Shown: in pieces, positions 29,301 through 38,516 of the stretch
Numbering within the stretch: the stretch's first letter is position 1
Layout: every line of letters starts with the position of its first letter
NCBI GenBank assembly: GCA_002413785.1
Contig: DHXR01000082.1
Span: 191,360-255,359 of the forward strand
Source of the DNA: Mucilaginibacter sp. UBA5151
GTDB lineage: Bacteria > Bacteroidota > Bacteroidia > Sphingobacteriales > Sphingobacteriaceae
Direction: 5' to 3'
Length of the DNA: 64,000 nt
Position numbers and translations under genes: made by a program
The notes under the pieces: model-generated
What the model was told of the DNA's origin: nothing
Databases searched by the model: none
The model's input: the letters and a program-made list of their open reading frames with translations, nothing else

Positions 29301-30092
29301 GCCGTCAATATAAATTGCGTTAGGGTTACTCAAACCAGTAATAGGTGTTGATACATACGCGCCGCTTGAATTATATTTGGTTACATTCTTATTTGTTTTA
29401 TCCAATACATAAATATTATATGACCCGTCTACTGCCACCGCTACAGGATTTGATGTATGCCCGGTTGCTATAGAAAAAGCGAGCGCGCCGCTGGTGTTAT
29501 ATTGAGATACCGTGTTAAAACCGTTATTATAGCTGCCCATGGCAATATAAAGGTTATTTGAGGCATCAATCGTAATTCCCGTTGCCGAGCCCAAACCCTG
29601 AATAATGGTCGACTTGAATACGCCGGAAGAGTTATATTGATCAACATATCCGTTGCCATGATCGTTACCGAGACCGTTATTTGTCCTGTTATAGTTCAAC
29701 ACATAAGCGTTTCCGAAAGCATCAAAAGTAATACCTGATGGCTGCGCCAGGTTGCCTGGTGTAGCAAAAGTACCCAGGTATGCGCCGGTCGACTGATATT
29801 CACTTATCGAGCTATTACTTAAATTCGTACTATCGTAATTAGTAACATAAATATGGCCTAAGGGATCAATAGCCATACCCCAGGGATTGTTTAATGTCGC
29901 TCCTGTAAGTTGAGTGCCCGGACCAAAAGCAAATGAAGCCACACCTGTACTGGTGGGTGACAAGTTAAAAGCTGTGCCTATCGCTAAGGTGTTAGATGAT
30001 GGGGAGTATGAAATGGTTGGCTGACCAAATACATTATTACCCAACAGCGTTAAACTAAATGCAAGAAAAAAACAAGGTAATAATGTTTTCAT
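26349..30092 (-). CDS. Large secreted NHL-repeat protein with T9SS sorting domain
   Basis: The start is taken at ATG 30092, giving a proper signal peptide (MKTLLPCFFLAFSLTLLG, cleaved near FGQ) and 1247 residues; a longer frame to 30137 adds 15 unlikely residues. Residues about 45-330 form an NHL propeller (repeated GMAIDPLGHIYVTN-like blades). Two putative-Ig (He_PIG-like) modules follow, with LPQGLSFSSTTGVFSGTP and LPTGLSFSTTTGIISGTP, then a beta-rich region. The C-terminus (SVYPNPVTSTINL to TKFIKL) is a type A T9SS sorting domain. The protein should cross the outer membrane by type IX secretion and be attached to the surface or released. Adhesion or glycan binding is possible but unproven. 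Confidence 0.88.
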   Translation of the reverse strand: MKTLLPCFFLAFSLTLLGNNVFGQPTISYSPSSNTLAIGTAFNLSPTSTGVASFAFGPGTQLTGATLNNPWGMAIDPLGHIYVTNYDSTNLSNSSISEYQSTGAYLGTFATPGNLAQPSGITFDAFGNAYVLNYNRTNNGLGNDHGNGYVDQYNSSGVFKSTIIQGLGSATGITIDASNNLYIAMGSYNNGFNTVSQYNTSGALAFSIATGHTSNPVAVAVDGSYNIYVLDKTNKNVTKYNSSGAYVSTPITGLSNPNAIYIDGAGNIFVGDSGTHTVTVYNSSGTLLTSISGLTDPRGIVSDSKGNLYVSDYTNNTVTKYPPIGGDFLSGTLPQGLSFSSTTGVFSGTPVTGFAAKQYIVTAYNASRSVSFTETLSCPSSAPTITYDPFSINVYTTNSAITPDTAKTTGSPSSYSISATLPTGLSFSTTTGIISGTPTATSAATIYTVTATNAFGSATTNISIACVIDDYWTGKQDSLWTNKQNWSIKQVPGPTDLASIGVIKYSGPDPVVTTSGGSVSVDFVTFGAKNSDTLKVQTGVTLTVNNILTVNTNAIPVFTGTGTGAINIAPAAVVNIAGSGVLTISSPLTFTLQSDITGSAAIRQMTNGLIVGTVNVQRYLTGNRGYRLISSPVYAGTASGNNIYSLNYLYNSLYLTGTGGTAGGFTAGGNPTIYLYDESFSPLYSTFLNSNFIGVSSISSGGGTSPTYTLNTNGAGLSGSYSIPAGTGFLCFFRGNASLETPVELTNPSYPALPATVTATGTLNQGQVVFKDWYTPTSSNLGSSKENFNLIGNPYASAIDLGTIPTATTTTGIYATPFNTTANTGITKFIYELNPVSHIFGVYTDDGSLPATNGASRYIASGEGFLVQAYGAASQFIFNETGKANSATADTDAHAMMVTKVDLAALNQGNTNPVIRLKLARDSVNNEEIVLAFNPSAKTQYVINEDAPNKPGQGKVGFSSNSSDNIQLVVNTMPLQKSQTINLNVYGQTNGLYTLNMAQVQALPAIYDVWLMDAYKNDSLDIKHNPAYSFNILNSDPASFGTNRFSLVIRQNPALMVRLLNFTATKATGGAQVVWTTENEQNYTNFTVERSTDGGVTFNALGGFVSGALGTYSFLDKYPPIAANQYRLKMEDLNGTITYSSIVTLMYANSGNSIAANNISVYPNPVTSTINLSIAQNSISASGSYKASDPPYAISIANSSGMIIKTASSSQTQWQDNLSNLLPGTYVIQVVNANDKTVVGKTKFIKL

Positions 30093-30137
30093 TTGTATTA
30101 ATAATATAGCAAATAATACCAAATCTGCAAAAATCAC

Positions 30138-30610
30138 ACCATCTCATGGCAGGAAGGGCAGTTAAATTAATAAATAATAATAATATTGAATATAATCCTT
30201 CAAACTTCCCTTTAACGATAAGTTGTTAAATAGCAAGAATTTATATTTTGCTTAAAAATTAAAAAGGCCAGCAAGGCATCATATTTTATAGAAATATGTT
30301 CTACGCTGTTCCCCATTTATTTCCCCAAAATGGGGAAGTTTTTAAGGTTTTAGAGCGATGTTAGCATATCGCTTTAGGCTTAGCGTTATTAAATTTCGTA
30401 GCAACAAAAGCAAGCCATTGCGCCGGATTTGCATGCAAACCGAAAAATAGCAAAACAACACCAACGTTATCATCGAAAGCAGCATAGACAACGGCGAAAC
30501 TTGTGTGATATAGGGCTGCTTCGCTGCTGTAGTGAATAAGGAATAAAATATATTATTTGAATTTTACACAGCACCGAAAGTCAAACGAGCCACTATCTGA
30601 AGCAATGATC
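30138..30610. other. Gene-free region with two hairpins
   Basis: The gap between two minus-strand genes is A/T-rich and has no supportable frame. It contains a CCCC/GGGG hairpin near 30309-30336 (CCCCAAAATGGGG) and an AGCGAT/ATCGCT hairpin near 30353-30372. The promoter of the T9SS gene should lie at its left end, but I see no clear box. Confidence 0.4.
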
Positions 30611-31504
30611 TTAGATGATCTGTTTTTTTATGCCGGGTTTGGTTAACCGGAAGTCGTTCTGGTAATTAAGGGGAGTTTTACCTGTTACACTTTTAAATGA
30701 AGTGTAAAAGCTGGAAAAGTTATTAAACCCGCTTTCGTAGCAGATTTGTTTAATATTTATTTTATTTTCAATGAGTAGTTTACAGGCATGACCAACCCGT
30801 ATTTCATTAATAAATTGCGAATATGTTTTTTGCGTTTTTAATTTAAAATACCTGCAAAAAGAATTTGGGCCCAGATTTGCCACATCAGCAATTTCTTCTA
30901 ATAATATCTTATTTTTAAAATTCGCGAAAGAATAATCATAAATCGAATTAATCCTGTCCTTATCCGATTCTTCAAAATTCTGTCTAAAACCGATGGACGA
31001 TAATTGCTTAGTGTCAGTACAATCGCCAATAGCCATTAAAGCTTCTATCAGCATTATAATCCTCTTCGGCCCTTCTGCAAAAAGAATATCCCGCATGTAT
31101 GCGGCAATTTGATGTTGGGTATCGCCAATAATTTGCAGCCCTCTTTTGGCATTGTCCAATGTGGTTTTAATTGATTTATTTTCAGGCAGGTTCAGAAAGT
31201 TTTCTCCCCAGAAATTATCAAAGAAATGAATTACTGTTGAGTAAGGCTGGCTGTTGGTCGTAAAAGGTTCATTTTCGTCATATTTCCAGTAATGAGGCAA
31301 ATTACTGCCAACCAGAACCATATCTCCGGGGGCAAATCTTTTAATGTTATCCCCTACAAACTGGGTCCCTGATCCCTTATGAAAGTGAATAAGCTCAATC
31401 TCCGGATGATAATGCCAGCGATTATTGATGTTGGTCCGTTTATCCTGCCTTGCATTAAAGGAGTACCTAACTTCGTTTATAACTTTAAGGAGATGTGGCT
31501 TCAC
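30611..31504 (-). CDS. AraC family transcriptional regulator
   Basis: This 297-residue regulator has an N-terminal cupin sensor (residues about 20-110: EIELIHFHKGSGTQF, FAPGDMVLVGSNLPHYW) and a C-terminal double helix-turn-helix of the AraC/XylS type (about 195-290: LLEEIADVANLGPNSFCRYF, ICYESGFNNFSSFYTSFK). The cupin probably binds a sugar or sugar acid. It is transcribed away from the dehydrogenase/uxaB genes across a 160-bp region rich in palindromes, the usual arrangement for a local regulator. Confidence 0.92.
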   Translation of the reverse strand: MKPHLLKVINEVRYSFNARQDKRTNINNRWHYHPEIELIHFHKGSGTQFVGDNIKRFAPGDMVLVGSNLPHYWKYDENEPFTTNSQPYSTVIHFFDNFWGENFLNLPENKSIKTTLDNAKRGLQIIGDTQHQIAAYMRDILFAEGPKRIIMLIEALMAIGDCTDTKQLSSIGFRQNFEESDKDRINSIYDYSFANFKNKILLEEIADVANLGPNSFCRYFKLKTQKTYSQFINEIRVGHACKLLIENKINIKQICYESGFNNFSSFYTSFKSVTGKTPLNYQNDFRLTKPGIKKQII

Positions 31505-31581
31505 AGTAAATTTTAATCAATATAATATTCCTGATATGTTTTAAAGATTGGTTAAATATGGTAAAATTACTTAATAGGATG

Positions 31582-31648
31582 TTAATTATTCGTAATTAAA
31601 GGTTGCATTTACGGGTTTACTTTGAATAATCAATTATTAACCGGTTAA
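31582..31648. promoter_or_regulatory. Three palindromes in the divergent promoter region
   Basis: TTAATTA-ttcg-TAATTAA (31582-31599), AATAAT-ca-ATTATT (31625-31638) and the perfect TTAACCGGTTAA (31637-31648) lie between the AraC gene and the sugar-acid operon. The last resembles a LacI/GalR-type half-site pair with a central CG. TTACTTTG at about 31616-31623 could be a -7 element. They are candidate operators; which protein binds is unknown. Confidence 0.4.
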
Positions 31649-31663
31649 CCATTTTTATTTACC

Positions 31664-31852
31664 ATGTCTGAAGTGTTATCAAAAGATAACCAAATCTTTG
31701 GTTTTATACCGGCAAAAAGCCTGTTGTCGTTTTCGTTAAAAGATAATGTGGCTATGGCTGAAGCAACTATACCCAATGAATTCTGGAATGCATTGATCAG
31801 TAACGGACTAAGTGATGAAAATCACTTTGATCACTTAACCATCAGCAAATGA
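31664..31852 (+). pseudogene. Aldo/keto reductase C-terminal remnant
   Basis: This 62-codon frame reads ...FIPAKSLLSFSLKDNVAM and then ATIPNEFWNALISNGL. The pattern matches the extreme C-terminus of L-fucose / L-galactose / D-threo-aldose 1-dehydrogenases of the AKR superfamily (typically V-I-P-G-A-x-S, E-D-N, then I-P-x-x-F-W-x-x-L-x-x-x-G-L). The other roughly 270 residues of such an enzyme are absent, and an in-frame TAA lies 15 bp before the ATG. Its TGA overlaps the ATG of the dehydrogenase (ATGA), so it keeps the coupling of the original operon and may now serve only as a translated leader. The family assignment is from memory of AKR sequences. Confidence 0.5.
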
Positions 31853-32865
31853 AAACATTAATATGTATTGAACCGGGAATGCTTGAATATGATGAAAAGG
31901 ATAAGCCGGTTTTAAAAGAAGGACATGCAATCATAAAGATCAAAAGGATCGGAATCTGCGGAACCGATTTGCATGCTTTTGAAGGTACACAGCCATATTT
32001 TGAATATCCCCGAGTACTGGGTCATGAATTAGCCGGTGAATTAATAGCGTTTGATAATGCACCGGATTTTAAAACAGGTGAGCAGGTAACATTTATACCT
32101 TACTTTAATTGCGGTCATTGTATTGCATGCCGCTCGGGTGACCCTAATTACTGTGTGAATATTAAGGTATGCGGTGTCCATATTGATGGTGGTATGGCCG
32201 AATACCTGATGGTGCCTTCGCATACCCTGGTGCATGGTGAGGGACTTGGTTTTGATGAACTGGCTCTGGTTGAACCACTTGCTATTGGCGCACACGGAGT
32301 AAAACGGGCCAGTATAAAGCCTGGTGAATTTGTACTGGTAATTGGCGCCGGTCCTATAGGTTTAGGTACTATGGAGTTTGCCCGCATAGCCGGGGCCAAA
32401 GTAATTGCATTGGATATTAATGAAGCACGCCTTAAGTTTTGCAAAGAGAAACTTAAGGTTGATTTCACCATAAATGCCCTTTCGGCTGATGTTTTACAAC
32501 AGTTAAAGGAAATTACAAATGGTGATATGCCGACTGTGGTTATTGACGCGACAGGTAACCTTAAAGCAATAAATAACGCATTTCAATATATGGCACATGG
32601 CGCCAGGTATGTTTTAATAGGCCTGCAAAAAGGGGATATTAGTTTTAGCCATCCCGAATTTCATAAACGTGAAGGAACATTAATGAGCAGCCGGAATGCC
32701 ACCCGTGCTGATTTTGAGCATGTTATTGATTCTATGAAAAAGGGATTAATAGATCCCTTAACCTATATTACGCACCGGGTAGGTTTCGGGGAGGTAAAAG
32801 ACTCATTTGAAAGCTGGCTAAAGCCGGAAACCGGTGTTATAAAAGCTATGGTGTCAATAGATTAA
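31849..32865 (+). CDS. Zinc-dependent alcohol dehydrogenase, probable L-galactonate 5-dehydrogenase
   Basis: This 338-residue medium-chain dehydrogenase has catalytic-zinc ligands in GICGTDLHAFEG (Cys), GHELAG (His-Glu) and the later VEPLAIG Glu. The structural-zinc cluster is CGHCIACRSGDPNYC. The NAD-binding motif is GAGPIGLG near residue 166. Family alone does not fix the substrate. The next gene is UxaB, which reduces D-tagaturonate, and E. coli LgoD of the same superfamily makes D-tagaturonate from L-galactonate. That role is therefore the best inference here. The ATG overlaps the stop of the AKR remnant by 4 bp. Confidence 0.85.
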   Translation: MKTLICIEPGMLEYDEKDKPVLKEGHAIIKIKRIGICGTDLHAFEGTQPYFEYPRVLGHELAGELIAFDNAPDFKTGEQVTFIPYFNCGHCIACRSGDPNYCVNIKVCGVHIDGGMAEYLMVPSHTLVHGEGLGFDELALVEPLAIGAHGVKRASIKPGEFVLVIGAGPIGLGTMEFARIAGAKVIALDINEARLKFCKEKLKVDFTINALSADVLQQLKEITNGDMPTVVIDATGNLKAINNAFQYMAHGARYVLIGLQKGDISFSHPEFHKREGTLMSSRNATRADFEHVIDSMKKGLIDPLTYITHRVGFGEVKDSFESWLKPETGVIKAMVSID

Positions 32866-32903
32866 TAACATTTGTATATTACCCATATCAATTATAAAAA
32901 AAT

Positions 32904-34400
32904 ATGATACTTTCAAAACAAAATCTTCAATATATCAATTCTTCGGAAATTGTTAAGCCCGAGGAAACCGTGTTTACGCTGCCAGTAAAAGTATTGCAGT
33001 TTGGTACCGGTGTTTTGTTGCGCGGATTGCCTGATTATTTTATTGATAAAGCGAATCGCCAGGGCTTGTTTAACGGTAGGGTAGTGGTTGTAAAATCCAC
33101 CAATTCCGGCAGCACAGAAGCTTTTGACCATCAGGATGGTTTATATACCCTTGTTTCAAAAGGTATTGCGAATGGACAAAATATTGAAGAAAATATTATT
33201 TGCGCTGCAATAAGTCATGTTTTATCTGCTGTCAGCAACTGGGATAGGGTTTTAGAAGAAGTTTTAAACCCTGAATTGAAGATTATTATATCCAATACTA
33301 CAGAAGTTGGAATCCAGCTTGTTGAAGAAGATATAAATCAATCCCCTCCGGCTTCATTTCCTGCTAAATTGCTCGCCTTGCTTTATAAAAGATACCAGGC
33401 ATTTAATGGAAGTAAAACAAGCGGCTTTGTAATTATTCCAACAGAGTTATTGCCTGATAATGGTAAAATACTAAAAGACATCATACTGCAACTTATTAAG
33501 TTTAACCATCTGGATTCGGAATTTGAAAAATGGGTAAATGAATCCAATTTTTTTTGTAATTCGCTGGTCGACAGGATAGTGCCCGGTAAGCCGGACGTTA
33601 AGGACCTGCAGGCATTTGAAGAGAAGGCACGATATAAAGATGAACTGCTTACAGTATCAGAAGTTTACCGCTTATGGGCAATAGAGGGGGATGAAAAGGT
33701 AAGGTCAGTACTTAGTTTTGCCGGGGCCGATGAGGGGGTAATAATTGCCCCCGATATTAATATTTACCGTGAACTAAAACTGAGGCTGCTGAACGGAACA
33801 CATACCTTAAGTTGTGCGCTGGCCTTTTTATCAGGCTTTGAAACAGTTAATGTGGCAATGGATAATGAAGTGTTTATTGAGTTTGTACGTCGGTTAATGG
33901 CAGAAATTGCATCGGCTATTCCTTATCCGGTTGACCCAAAAACGGCGCAGGATTTTTCCGAAAGGGTACTTGATCGTTTTAAAAACCCTAATATCCGTCA
34001 TTTATGGATCAATATTTCACAGCAATATACAACCAAGCTTAAATTGCGGGTTTTGCCCGTGCTGCATGAGTATTATAAAAAGTTTAACAAAGTGCCGCAG
34101 GAAATAGCAGTGGGGTTTGCGGCTTATCTTGTTTTTATGCGTCCGGTAAAAGAAATAGACGGACAATACTTTGGAGAATATGGTCAGGTTAGTTACCCTA
34201 TTAATGATGATAAGGCAGCGTACTTTTTTAATTTATTGAAAAATGGCCTATCATTAAATATAATACCTTCTATATTAAAAGATAAAACGCTTTGGGAAAG
34301 CGATCTCACTCTTTTACCAGGCTTTGCTGAAAAAGTACAGGAATATTATGACGGTATTTTAGGTGGTAATCTCGCTATAACCCGTATTGATTTAGTTTAA
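32904..34400 (+). CDS. uxaB: Tagaturonate reductase (altronate oxidoreductase)
   Basis: This 498-residue member of the polyol-specific long-chain dehydrogenase family interconverts D-tagaturonate and D-altronate with NAD(H). The N-terminal nucleotide-binding motif LQFGTGVLLRGL is at about residues 31-42. VDRIVPGKP and KLRLLNGTHTLSCALAFL are typical UxaB segments with the catalytic Lys/Asn/His region. It lies 38 bp after the Zn-dehydrogenase and should form an operon with it. UxaA (altronate dehydratase) and UxaC are not in the window, so the rest of the route must be encoded elsewhere. Confidence 0.92.
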   Translation: MILSKQNLQYINSSEIVKPEETVFTLPVKVLQFGTGVLLRGLPDYFIDKANRQGLFNGRVVVVKSTNSGSTEAFDHQDGLYTLVSKGIANGQNIEENIICAAISHVLSAVSNWDRVLEEVLNPELKIIISNTTEVGIQLVEEDINQSPPASFPAKLLALLYKRYQAFNGSKTSGFVIIPTELLPDNGKILKDIILQLIKFNHLDSEFEKWVNESNFFCNSLVDRIVPGKPDVKDLQAFEEKARYKDELLTVSEVYRLWAIEGDEKVRSVLSFAGADEGVIIAPDINIYRELKLRLLNGTHTLSCALAFLSGFETVNVAMDNEVFIEFVRRLMAEIASAIPYPVDPKTAQDFSERVLDRFKNPNIRHLWINISQQYTTKLKLRVLPVLHEYYKKFNKVPQEIAVGFAAYLVFMRPVKEIDGQYFGEYGQVSYPINDDKAAYFFNLLKNGLSLNIIPSILKDKTLWESDLTLLPGFAEKVQEYYDGILGGNLAITRIDLV

Positions 34401-34462
34401 GAAGAGAAATGGGGGCATCGCTTTTGAGGTAATATTATTTAATATATTGGAATAACCGCTTT

Positions 34463-35334
34463 GATTCAACATCTTATCCCAATTCAGCATCAGGCCCGTT
34501 CCGGCCAGATTGGGATTCGTTATCAAAATATAAGGTGCCGGATTAGTGCCGTGATGCAAAATTTGGTATATGGGCGCATTGGGGGCCGCAATGCCAGCCC
34601 GAGCGTGGCGATTGGTATGCCCGTGGCATGTACCAGGAAGGCAGCGACCAGTATAAATACCATGTTGAAAAATATGGACACCCTTCAAAATTCGGGTTTA
34701 AGGACGTTATCAATGAATGGAAAGCCGAAAACTGGAACCCGGAAGAATTGGTTGGGCTTTATAAAAAAGCCGGGGCGCAATATTTTGTTGCTTTAGCCAA
34801 TCATCACGATAACTTTGACCTCTACGATAGTAAATATCAAAAATGGAACGCTACCCGGATCGGGCCTAAAAAGGATCTGATTGGCGGCTGGGCACGGGCA
34901 GCTAAAAATAACAAGCTTTCGTTTGGTGTAAGCGTTCATGCAGCACATGCCTGGCTATGTGGTATGAAACCGCACAGCGGGCTGATAAGGCCGGCCCTTA
35001 TGATGGTAAAATGGGGGTAAATCAAGGAAACGGAAAATGGTGGGATGGTTACGATCCGCAGGAACTGTACGCCCAAAACCATCCTTTAAGCAAAAAAGGA
35101 GATACACTATATGCCATCGCATTGGGCTGGCCCGGCGAAAAAGGAACTGTTATAAAATCCCTGGCTACCACATCGCCGCAGTTAAGCGGACGTAAAATAA
35201 GTGACGTATCATTGCTTGGTTATAACGGAAAGTTAGCGTGGTCACAAACGGAAGAAGGACTAAAAGTAAAAATGCCGGTTGAGCAACCCTGTAAACATGC
35301 TGTTGCATTAAAAATCAGTGGTGCTGTTGTTTAG
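34463..35334 (+). pseudogene. Alpha-L-fucosidase (GH29) pseudogene
   Basis: The GH29 N-terminal region is readable: WDSLSKYKVPD, then FGIWAHWGPQCQPERGDWYA, AGAQYFVALANHHDNFDLYD and FGVSVHAAHAWL. Three lesions are visible. An in-frame TAG (34544-34546) sits where the family has Trp. The frame changes near 34953, where the sequence resumes WYETAQRADKAG in another phase. After AQNHPLSK (about 35090) the sequence jumps straight to the C-terminal KGDTLYAIALGWP, losing roughly 200-250 residues with the catalytic Asp. The signal peptide is also missing. It lies 60 bp after uxaB, and shares the family but not close sequence with the intact fucosidase at 11793. Confidence 0.88.
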
Positions 35335-35530
35335 GATTTTAGGCGCCCGCTTTAAACTTCAGTAAATGGAAGAAGCGGGAAATTTGTCAATAAAAAATGC
35401 TTGTTGCACTGGATTGTTGGGAGTGTAATTTAAACTGTGTCAGTTATTAATTTCAATATATTTATCAGGTCAGGTAAAACGGAGGTCGGCTCTGCTGAGG
35501 AGCAACCGATCAAGGGATAACCTGTCCCGA

Positions 35531-35572
35531 TAGAATGAGCCAATTCAAGCAAGCTTGAGTTGGCTCATTCTA
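35531..35572. terminator. Strong inverted repeat, probable bidirectional terminator
   Basis: TAGAATGAGCCAATTCAA pairs with its inverse at 17 of 18 positions around a short loop; no long T-run follows. It lies in a 600-bp gap (35335-35931) between the GH29 pseudogene and the convergent H+-ATPase gene. Nothing else there is recognisable, apart from a 26-codon frame at 35611-35691 without support. Confidence 0.5.
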
Positions 35573-35931
35573 TAAATATATACGTCATTATCATTACAGT
35601 TATTATAAAAATGATCAGGAACCGTCTGAAAGGAAAGGATGACCTGGATGGCGTGTTAATTTTTACACGCAGAAAAAAAGATCCGAAATGAATGCAATTA
35701 CATTTTAGGTTATACTACTAAGGCTTATCAAAAGCAAATATATCTTTGTTTTCAATTTCTATCAATTTACCTGATCGCTGAATGTTTTTTTTGTGAAGTA
35801 TTTCATAGTCAACATTTTTCCGACCCCGCTATGGTCAGGCAAACGTCTTATGATCATGGAATTACTTCTCTCGCTAAGAGTTTTAATTAGGGAACGATAT
35901 GGTAATATGGTCAAATGAGTTACATATTCTT

Positions 35932-38322
35932 TTAATTATTATAAGGCCATTTTTTAAAGAGGAAAAACTTAATCAGGTCATTGATTATGAATGAGAATAC
36001 CGCAGTATATGAAATTACAACAATGGTTTCGGTAAATGGAATGGCTTTAAAGCCCAATAGTCCGAATGTTGAAAGAATTATCCCTAATATCATATCGGCG
36101 ATAATAAGGAATAGCAATGTTTTGCCCGGCGCAGAATGCCAAAAATGCTTTTTCTCCCTGACAACAAATATGGAGAACAATGCTAAAAAGAGCAATATTT
36201 CGAAACAGAAAGTATTGAGCGCCTTATTGTCTGTACTTAAATTGAAATATTTTAAACCGATATAAAGAAGCCCAAATGCCTCTAAAGCCATGGTCAGGCC
36301 TATTACTATCCCTATTTTCGCTAAACCGGTGATGTTCCATTTTGCAGGTTTTTCCGACCATTTTACATTATCTGTTGATAAAGATATTTTCACAAAATCA
36401 GTCATGAAAATCATTATCAGCATTGCAGAAGCGGTAATTATGAATTTACCAAGTATAAGGAACGCAAAAACAACAAAACAGGTTTTTGCAATTGTTCTCG
36501 CGATCTTATTAAGTATCCAGGTATTGATGCGTTCAAACATCATTCTTCCTACTTTAATCGGGCTAAGGATGTTTGCCAATCCCTCATCGGTTAATACAAT
36601 ACTTGCGGCGCCTTTGGCTACATCTGTAGCGTTACTCACTGCAATCCCAACTTCCGCCTGCTTTAACGCCGGGGCGTCATTTACACCGTCTCCGGTCATA
36701 CCTACAATATGCCCTTTTGCCTGAAACGCTTTTACAATATCATATTTATCTTTAGGGTAAACCTCAGCAACTCCATTGTTTTTCTCCAATAGTTCTACAT
36801 TCTCTTTACCTGTTTTTTTCAATTCGGAAGCCTTGATTATAGCACCTCCAACGTCCACAGCTTTTGCAATTTCTATTGCAATCGGCAATGCATCGCCGGT
36901 AAGCATTTTAACAGATACGCCTAAATTTATAAGTTCGTTGACCAGTTTCTTTGAATCAGCTCTTGGCGGATCATGTAATGCTACTAATCCGACAAATTGA
37001 GGTTTACCTTTTATGTCCGCTTTGGCGACAGCCAAGGTCCTATATCCTTCCTTTCCGAAGTCATTTACACTTGCTTCCCAATCAGCCGTTGATTTTTTAT
37101 CTAACCCGCATACTTGTGTAATAACATTAAACGAACCTTTCATTACATTAAATTCCTCATTTCCTTTTTTTACCGCGGCTTCTGTTTTTCGGTTTTGGGG
37201 ATCAAATGGAATAAAGGTTTTCTGAACGAAAGAATTATTTAAAACGTTTTTCTGCTTTGCTGAACTGATGAAAGCCATATCAATAGAGTCGTGATTAGCT
37301 TCCTGGGAAGCTAAGGCTCCGTAAAGTAGTACATCGTCTTCCGTAAAACCTTTGGCTGCTATTAATTTTGCTACGGATAGTTTGTTCATGGTTAACGTGC
37401 CTGTCTTATCTACACACAGAATATCCATGCTGGCCGCATCATCGGGCGCATTTAACCGGGTAACCAAAACGCCCTGGTTAACTAATTCTTTTGACCCCAA
37501 AGCCATACAAACGGTAAACATGGCCGTTAAGGCCACCGGGATTGCCCCAAGCAATAACACTAACATCAAAGGCAGTATCTCTAATAAATTAATCCCTTGT
37601 AAATAAGAAACAACAAGAGCTATCAATAACAATGACCCAACGATTAACAAAAGCCATTTTACAACCTTAGAGATTATTTCCTCAATATGTGATTTGGGTT
37701 TGGCTGTTTTGACTAATTCAATAGTCTTACCATAGTTGGTATTGGCGCCTGTCAGTGTTGCAATTCCTGTAGCCTCTCCTTTAGTGACTATTGAACCGGA
37801 ATAAATAATCTCTTTTGCTTTTTTTTGCACCTCCAGCGATTCCCCGGTAATTGCCGATTGGTCTAAGCTTACTTCACCCTGAATGATTGTTACATCGGCA
37901 GGAACAAAATCCCCGATCCTGATCCTTATTATATCACCAGGAACCAATTCACGGGCAGGCACTGTTTGCCATGCCGCATCCCTTAATACTTTTACATTAA
38001 CCTGAAGTTTTTTCTTTAATGCCTCAACCGCATTAGCGGCATTATATTCCTGAACAAAACCAATTATCGCATTGAACAGGAGTAGTCCCAATACAATATA
38101 GGCATCTGAGTGTTTGTGTAAAAACCAGGAAAGAATGATAATCAATTCCAGCATCCATGCGGTAATCCCCCAGAGTTTTTTAAGAAATTTAAGCACGGGA
38201 TTAGTTTTCTTATCCGGTACTTCATTATAACCATATTCTTTAAGGTGGTCGTCGACCTGGCTTTGATTTAACCCCTTGGCAAGGTCAGTATCGAACTGTT
38301 TAGGACTGTCTTTCGCATTCAT
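35932..38322 (-). CDS. P-type H+-exporting ATPase (P3A, plasma-membrane type)
   Basis: This 796-residue pump has the P-type core: actuator motif (DQSAITGES), phosphorylated Asp D305 in CVDKTGTLT, hinge MTGDGVNDAPALKQAEVGIAV and about ten membrane helices. Its compact length, the N-terminal GLNQSQVDDHLKEYGYNEV segment and the absence of metal-binding CPC or HMA motifs place it with fungal/plant-like Pma1 proton pumps. It would extrude H+ and help at low pH or low energy. It stands at the end of a same-strand run of redox and stress genes, 194 bp after the flavoprotein gene. Confidence 0.92.
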   Translation of the reverse strand: MNAKDSPKQFDTDLAKGLNQSQVDDHLKEYGYNEVPDKKTNPVLKFLKKLWGITAWMLELIIILSWFLHKHSDAYIVLGLLLFNAIIGFVQEYNAANAVEALKKKLQVNVKVLRDAAWQTVPARELVPGDIIRIRIGDFVPADVTIIQGEVSLDQSAITGESLEVQKKAKEIIYSGSIVTKGEATGIATLTGANTNYGKTIELVKTAKPKSHIEEIISKVVKWLLLIVGSLLLIALVVSYLQGINLLEILPLMLVLLLGAIPVALTAMFTVCMALGSKELVNQGVLVTRLNAPDDAASMDILCVDKTGTLTMNKLSVAKLIAAKGFTEDDVLLYGALASQEANHDSIDMAFISSAKQKNVLNNSFVQKTFIPFDPQNRKTEAAVKKGNEEFNVMKGSFNVITQVCGLDKKSTADWEASVNDFGKEGYRTLAVAKADIKGKPQFVGLVALHDPPRADSKKLVNELINLGVSVKMLTGDALPIAIEIAKAVDVGGAIIKASELKKTGKENVELLEKNNGVAEVYPKDKYDIVKAFQAKGHIVGMTGDGVNDAPALKQAEVGIAVSNATDVAKGAASIVLTDEGLANILSPIKVGRMMFERINTWILNKIARTIAKTCFVVFAFLILGKFIITASAMLIMIFMTDFVKISLSTDNVKWSEKPAKWNITGLAKIGIVIGLTMALEAFGLLYIGLKYFNLSTDNKALNTFCFEILLFLALFSIFVVREKKHFWHSAPGKTLLFLIIADMILGIILSTFGLLGFKAIPFTETIVVISYTAVFSFIINDLIKFFLFKKWPYNN

Positions 38323-38516
38323 TTTTTATTTTTCCTGATTAGCCACAAAACCTGGGGTTATCATTTCTTAATTCCCATCTCATAGAGTAGTACAAATTGC
38401 AGGCGATAAAGACCACCATTATATAAATGAATACAAAAAATCTATTGAGTTTAATAGCAACGATACTATTTAGAAAAGGTTTTTAATTTAAGATGTGTTG
38501 GCATTATTATCCTTTT

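Noticed and set aside
34392..34688. 98-codon frame on the minus strand
   Set aside because: Antisense to the GH29 pseudogene, which explains the region.
35611..35691. 26-codon frame starting ATG, Arg/Lys-rich
   Set aside because: Too short, with no neighbours in phase and no recognised family.
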